Positions 58,881 to 64,000 of a stretch of 64,000 nucleotides of DNA are shown in pieces (positions within the stretch are counted from its first letter, which is position 1; every line of letters starts with the position of its first letter). The DNA comes from Gnetum montanum. Taxonomy: Eukaryota > Streptophyta > Gnetopsida > Gnetales > Gnetaceae. The stretch is from positions 445,609 through 509,608 of the forward strand of contig MNCI01028922.1 in assembly GCA_015680685.1 (NCBI GenBank), in the 5' to 3' direction. The notes under the pieces were generated by a model. It had not been told where the DNA came from. It was given only the letters and a program-made list of their open reading frames with translations, and did no database searches. The translations under genes and the position numbers were made by a program.

Positions 58881-60031
58881 TGAAAATAACATTTTTTATG
58901 ATTCTTACTAACTTATTTTCTTAAGTTTTGAACATTACCAAAAATGGAAAGATTTTTGATGTTTTGGTTTATTTAAACCTTAAGGAAAATGGAGAAAATA
59001 AAATGTTTATAGTGGATAAGTTTTTTGTAGGGCATGAATAAGAACTCCATAACGAGATTTGAAAACTTAAAGAAATTAGATCTATGGTGAGATTTCAAAG
59101 CAAAGACTACATGGGCAAGATGAGAACATGAACAAAAACAAAGGTTATAAACCAAATGAAAATGCTCCAAGGATTGGAAAGAAGGTAAATTGATAGGAGA
59201 AAGCCTAAGAAATTAGAGCTCAAAATTTGAGAAGATGTCTTTACACAATAGTGGACATCTATTTTTAATAGTAGATGTCTCCTTGTAGACATCCCATCTA
59301 CTAGGAAGATGTCTCTTCTAAATTAAGGCCAATCTCAGTTAGACATCTCAACTTCAAAGTAGACATCTATACTAGCTATTTTATAGTTATTACATGAATT
59401 TCTAGAAGCTTTTAGAAACGCTAAGGCTATAAGATGATGTCAAAATCTTGGGAATTATGCAAGCATTGTTCATACTCAAGCTCCTCATTTTCTATTCTAT
59501 GGAATTATATTCTTTCTCCTCATTATAATATCATTTGCTTGATTATAATTTGTACCAAGATTCAAGTGTAAGAACTTGTAAATTTAGTTATTTTCTTTTC
59601 TTGTTTATTTCTCTCTTTCTTGTAGCCCTCCAAAGTTGATTTTCTTCTTGCGAGAAGGCATCCATATTGATGTTGTGAGGGTCCTACATGATTGAGTAGT
59701 TTTACAATGTCAAAATACTCTAGAGTAGAGCTCAATTTTGTAAAGGTTGTGGTATCCTTGAAACCACATTTTGAGCTTGTTGAGACCTTATAGGTTGAGT
59801 GGTTTTGCAGCAATAAAACACTCTATAGCGGAGCTCATAGCTTGTACAAGATGTGGTGACCTTCAAAAAATACTTTTTAAAGAAACAAATTTCAGAGGTA
59901 TGCATGAATTTTACCCTCTGAATGTGGACATACCCATGTTGGGAAACCATGTAAAATTTGGTGTGTTCATGTGGCTGGTTAATTTTAATTGGGAAACTTA
60001 TGCAATCCCCCTTATAAGTTCTTGATTTACA
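58881..60031 (+). mobile_element. 3' LTR of the copia element
   Basis: The LTR starts TGAAAATAAC after the polypurine tract and ends GATTTACA at 60,031 (1,151 bp). Bases 58,980-59,175 and 59,997-60,031 pair with the 5' remnant. U3 holds a cluster of AGATGTCT/AGACATCT octamers at 59,233-59,368 that is absent from the 5' LTR because of its deletion. The expected right target duplication is ATTAT (60,032-60,036); its partner was not located. Confidence 0.75.
59233..59368. promoter_or_regulatory. Cluster of AGATGTCT / AGACATCT octamers in copia U3
   Basis: Five exact octamers (59,233, 59,273 and 59,307 as AGATGTCT; 59,341 and 59,361 as AGACATCT) and two one-off copies (59,253, 59,287) fall within 136 bases in both orientations. 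The two forms are reverse complements. Such clusters in U3 often bind a regulator; no specific factor is claimed. Confidence 0.5.
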
Positions 60032-60044
60032 ATTATTTTCCAAC

Positions 60045-62170
60045 AAAAATGATTAATAGGATCTATACCTATGTAGCTAGAGGAAGCATAATTCTGATGG
60101 AAAAGTTGAATGCTAATATCTTCCATCTAATCTTCCTAGAGATATAGATAAATTTCAAGGAGAATAAGGAAATAAATATGACATTGCCATTTCCTTACAT
60201 AATTAGGAAGCTATGAAAGCAAGTAGGGATCATGGGTTATACAAATAATCTTCCAATAAAAAGCCCAAAATGCATCCTATGTGGAGATGTCGAAGCTAGT
60301 GCCACCTAAGAAAGATTAGCTAGAGAAGCCAACATGTACTAAGGGAGTGTCAGGATCTACTCTAGACAACAACATTCTAGCTATTGATCAGAAGCAATAA
60401 GTAGGATCCAATGGATCAACACTTGTAGGTGATAGACTTGAGCAATAAGCTCCACCGCCACCAACATACTATCATTCTTCTATGAGCCATTTATGCCAAA
60501 TTACAAACACCATTAGCTAGGGAGCAAGGGAGTATTCCACTTTATACAAAATAAGAGAGAGCTTTGTAAGCCCTATAGTTTCCACAAGACCTGCTAGTGG
60601 GTAGGTATCTTTGTAGGTAGAAGGAGAAGAGGATTAGACACAACAAATATCAGGAAATGTTGCATCCTTTCAAGTGATGCTAGAAACTGGTGAAGGTGCC
60701 ATAGTTATGGTCATGCACCACCAAAATGTAGTAGGAGTAGCATAAGTGATAATTGATCACATAAAAGAGTCTTTCAATGTTCTTGTTGTGCCATTGATTA
60801 ATATTTCTAGAGCCAGATATGCTCAAATGCTAGCCAGTACATTAATAACACTAGTAGACCATGAAGTTGTACTTGACAAACTACTACAAATGGGCCAAGT
60901 CATGCATAATCTCTTTGATATTCCAAATGATATCATTGTATTATGGTTTGATTTAATAACCACAAAATGAAAGCTAGTAATGGCATAAATAAAGGCAAAG
61001 TGCATTGAAAATGAAGTGTAGAGGCTACAAGCTAAATAGATAGCTTTAAGAGTAGAAAGAACGGACCCTACATAATTTGTAGCCATAGAATAACTTGAGT
61101 AATTTAAAACTAATCAAGTGAGACAATGGATTGCTAAGAACATACATGTAGAACTGGAGAGAGAAAAGGATTTGTGAAATGCATTAGTAGTCAAAGCTCA
61201 GACATAGACACATGCCAAAGCTCTTACTACCTTCAAGGAGAAAACCGAAAATCTTGCTTTAGATTATACTGGGCACTAATATTGAAAATGAAAAGAACAT
61301 TCTTGAAGAAAGAATTAATCAACTACAAAAGTAGTTCATTTGTGTCAACCAAGATATGAAAAAATTAGTTCACAAAAATAAAACACTATCAATGGATGAA
61401 GTACATACCTTTTGCAAAATATTTGCAATCAAAATAATTGCATGGTAGAATGAGGACAAAAAACATGAGAAGATTAAGAAGTAATTTAGGGACCAATTGG
61501 ATATGTATAAGCAAATAAATAAAAGAGAGATTCAGATGACAAAGGAAAAAATCAATTCCATCACTAGATAGACACTAGACTAGTAGCCCATCTTGGATAG
61601 CCTTACCCATGTCTAGCAAGCCAAGATAAAGAACAAAGACCTATAGATTGAAGATTTAATAGAGTACATGGGCTTATCTATCCTTTGGTACACTAACCTA
61701 GCCATGTTAATAGCATGACAACCATGCAATGAGCTTAAGTAGTAGGTAGTGTCCATTTATGCCATATATGAAAAAGATTTTTCTTATCAAAAGGATGCCC
61801 TACAAACATTTCATGTGGCAAACTTAGAGCTTGAAATTGTCAAGGATAACTACCAAGGAAAAAAGGTTGTTGCAACAAACCTGGCATGCTAGATGTCTAA
61901 TTACCAAGAATTAAGAAAGGTGGCCAAGGTATTCAAAGAAGAATAAAGGTAGTTTGCAGCATGGTATGTCTAAGCCAACAAAATGTTTCTACAATTGCCA
62001 TGTACATGGAATGTACTAACTCCATCAAACATTATAAAATATGCATGGATGATACATGATCCTAGAATGAAATAATAAAGGATTTAAATGCTCTTAAATA
62101 GATATCAATTCAAGAAACCTCATGATAAAGGGAAGAAATAAATGGAGGAGGCTCCACTACCTAGAACCTA
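60045..62170 (+). pseudogene. Decayed long reading frame of unknown function
   Basis: After a start-like segment (MINRIYTYVARGSIILMEK at 60,050; LPFPYIIRKL near 60,190) one frameshift leads into a frame that stays readable for about 620 codons, broken almost only by TAG stops. Open pieces include MIIDHIKESFNVLVVPLINI (60,746), ENEVQRLQAK, KTENLALDYTG (61,240) and MYKQINKREIQMTKEKINSI (61,504). The middle is rich in Lys, Glu and Gln and is probably coiled coil. There are no RT, integrase, protease or zinc-knuckle motifs. The FPYIIRKL region faintly recalls the extra ORFs of plant gypsy elements; this is inference. It lies between the copia 3' LTR and a G-rich tract at 62,370. Confidence 0.45.
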
Positions 62171-64000
62171 AAATCTACATTAGGCTACTTCATTTGTGTT
62201 TTTTTGTCTATCTTATTAATTTTAACCATGTCCATTATGATGTAAAAAATACCAATGCAACATTTAGAGTCATGTAAATAGTTAGTCATGTCATGTTCAA
62301 GTCTACCTCCTAATTTTTGTAAGGGACTCTATCCTTATTTTGTTTTAACTTTGGGACAAGTTTCTAGTCAGTCGTGGAGGTGTAATAAAAGTAATTTTTC
62401 ATTAACTGTAATATTATGTATATGATATCATAGCTTATACTATGCCATCATTGGTACAATGTCTAGGGAGTTATGTAATCCTAGAACTACTAAATATTTG
62501 GTACATAAGAGATAATAATGTTTTTCAACCCTGACTGAAACTCATACAATTTTATTTCAGAGTTTTAGCAATAGAGTGAATGCCCATAGTATGGTGTTAA
62601 GTAGTTGAATGGAGTCTTTGTTCAAGTGAATTGTACTTTGGCATGGTTTATGATTGGCAATAAATATGGAGACTATTTTCCATCATTAAAACATTTCCTT
62701 AGTCCTTTTGTTTACTTAGCATAATTTTCTTGTTTACTTAGCTTAATTCTTTACATTTCCAAACTATTTTACTTTTCATGATTATTAGTTATGTGTAATG
62801 GGTATGATTAGTTTTGAGTGTTAATTGTAACTATTTGGTAACCCAGTAGTGGTTTCACTTGTTCACTCAGTAGTGACTCCACTTGGTAATCCCAACAACA
62901 ATTGAATAAGTCTAATATGTGACCAGCAAACGAGGACTAGATTCTCATCATTGTAGGCTAGAATAGATTTCCATTTATGTATCACTTAGACTTAGACTTT
63001 GATTTGATTTTCAATCATGTTTACTACTAGGAGTAATTTGAGCCTTACAACATCACATATTATATGCCTCACTGTGAGTTAAACTATACATTTAGACTTC
63101 ACTAACTCAAAATAGAAGAAAATGATCATAAACTTGCTATCAACTTCTATCATACTTACATTGTCTATTCATAGATAACGATTTGGTTGCATGTGAAAAC
63201 TTGTAACTTTTATGGTAGAGTGTTGGGGGTACCTCATCACTCATTAGTTGTAAGTTTTTATCCTCTAAATTACATATTTTTTCTAGATTTACCACAATGT
63301 ATAAAACTAATTTTTAAATCAGCAAAGTCTTTCATTAAATCACCTCCTCCATTGGATCTTTATCCTTCCTTGTGTTACAAGTACATAGATTCCTTTTGCA
63401 AAGATAGGGATCTTTGCTATACTTCACAAAACTCTCTTTTTTTAAGTCCATCATTCTCTTAGGCTACTTGGTCTATCAATCTTTGGATTCAATGGATCCT
63501 TGTTTCTAATTATCTCTCTTAGGCATAGATCCTAAGATTTTTTCTTGTTCTATTTCTGAAGCCATATGTGATCTACTTGAATTTCTTTCTTTGAGAAAAG
63601 CTATACTATGGGTTCCTATGTAGCATTGATTAGTATTTATCTAAGGCTATATTAAGGGACTTAGGATTATATTGTTTCTATTGTTGAATCTATTTTCTCA
63701 AGTTAGACACTTTGGAGTACATTTGATATTTATCATTGAATAACTCCAGTATTGTACTCCATCTCTTGATAGATTATGTTTCCAAGGATATTTGTTTCTT
63801 TTATGAGTGTCCCAAGGAATAATGTCAACTTCTTTTAATTATTCTATATATTCTATGAGATATAAACATCATGGAAATCCTACAAATGGTATTGCAGAAT
63901 TTCATAATAATCTTTTTTGAGCTTAGAGATATTGTTCATGCATAACTATTTGATATGGATATCCCTCTAATGTCTAGTTGGGATATAAAAAATCTCTCTA
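62171..64000. other. Unassigned AT-rich sequence at the right end
   Basis: CAGTCGTGGAGG at 62,371-62,382 followed by TGTAATAAAAG looks like a polypurine tract and LTR start. Its partner is not in the window. The rest is AT-rich, with no recognised domain. The open frame at 63,187-63,462 (91 codons, plus strand) has no identifiable motif and I do not call it a gene. Confidence 0.3.

Noticed and set aside
63187-63462. 91-codon open frame near the right end
   Set aside because: No recognised domain, homologous copy or promoter; AT-rich DNA gives such frames by chance.

Overview
The window is a block of nuclear DNA from a large-genome plant, probably a gymnosperm or similar seed plant (inference). 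It consists almost entirely of decayed LTR retrotransposons stacked inside one another. I see no intact host gene, rRNA, tRNA or CRISPR array. Most coding blocks read in one frame for hundreds of codons but are broken by stops, most often TAG, and by frameshifts. CpG is scarce except in a short segment near 34.1-35.8 kb.

The main occupants are Ty3/gypsy elements of the Tat (Ogre-like) type. They have a Tat gag with a C-H-H-C-like linker, an aspartic protease, a long non-coding spacer between protease and reverse transcriptase (RT), then RT, two RNase H domains (the second of archaeal type) and integrase. Two LTR subfamilies, called A and B here, both begin TGAAACACC and follow a conserved AAAGAGGGGCCAA polypurine tract. 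The nest can be read as layers. (0) An Athila-like gypsy pol fragment at 49,556-52,075 is the oldest host visible. (1) A minus-strand Tat-A element lies in it; its 5' LTR is split into 48,942-49,555 and 13,181-14,493, followed leftward by leader, gag and protease down to 8,570. (2a) A plus-strand Tat-A element (14,494-48,941) sits inside that LTR. (2b) Another plus-strand Tat-A element (spacer, pol and 3' LTR, 1-8,569) interrupts the layer-1 element after its protease. (3) A 20.5-kb plus-strand Tat-B element (19,620-40,115, target duplication CCTAT) sits in the gag-protease region of 2a. The reconstructed empty site of layer 3 matches the uninterrupted homologous sequence in layer 1.

Inside the protease-RT spacer of the Tat-B element lies the most unusual item. 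This is an antisense, apparently multi-exon gene remnant (about 26.2-28.9 kb, minus strand) with long open stretches separated by GT...AG introns. I do not recognise its product. The spacers also hold tandem repeats of about 185-190 bp and arrays of a GGCCTTAAACTAGCA-type motif, and they end in splice-acceptor-like sequence just before the RT exon, as in Ogre introns.

The right end (49.6-64 kb) holds the Athila-like pol with the start of its 3' LTR, an unassigned AT-rich stretch, a SIRE-like Ty1/copia element (about 54.8-60.0 kb) with a tRNA-Met primer site and a deleted 5' LTR, and a 2-kb decayed reading frame of unknown function (60.05-62.17 kb). The last 1.8 kb is AT-rich and unassigned. 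An assembly gap of 30 N lies at 41,816-41,845.
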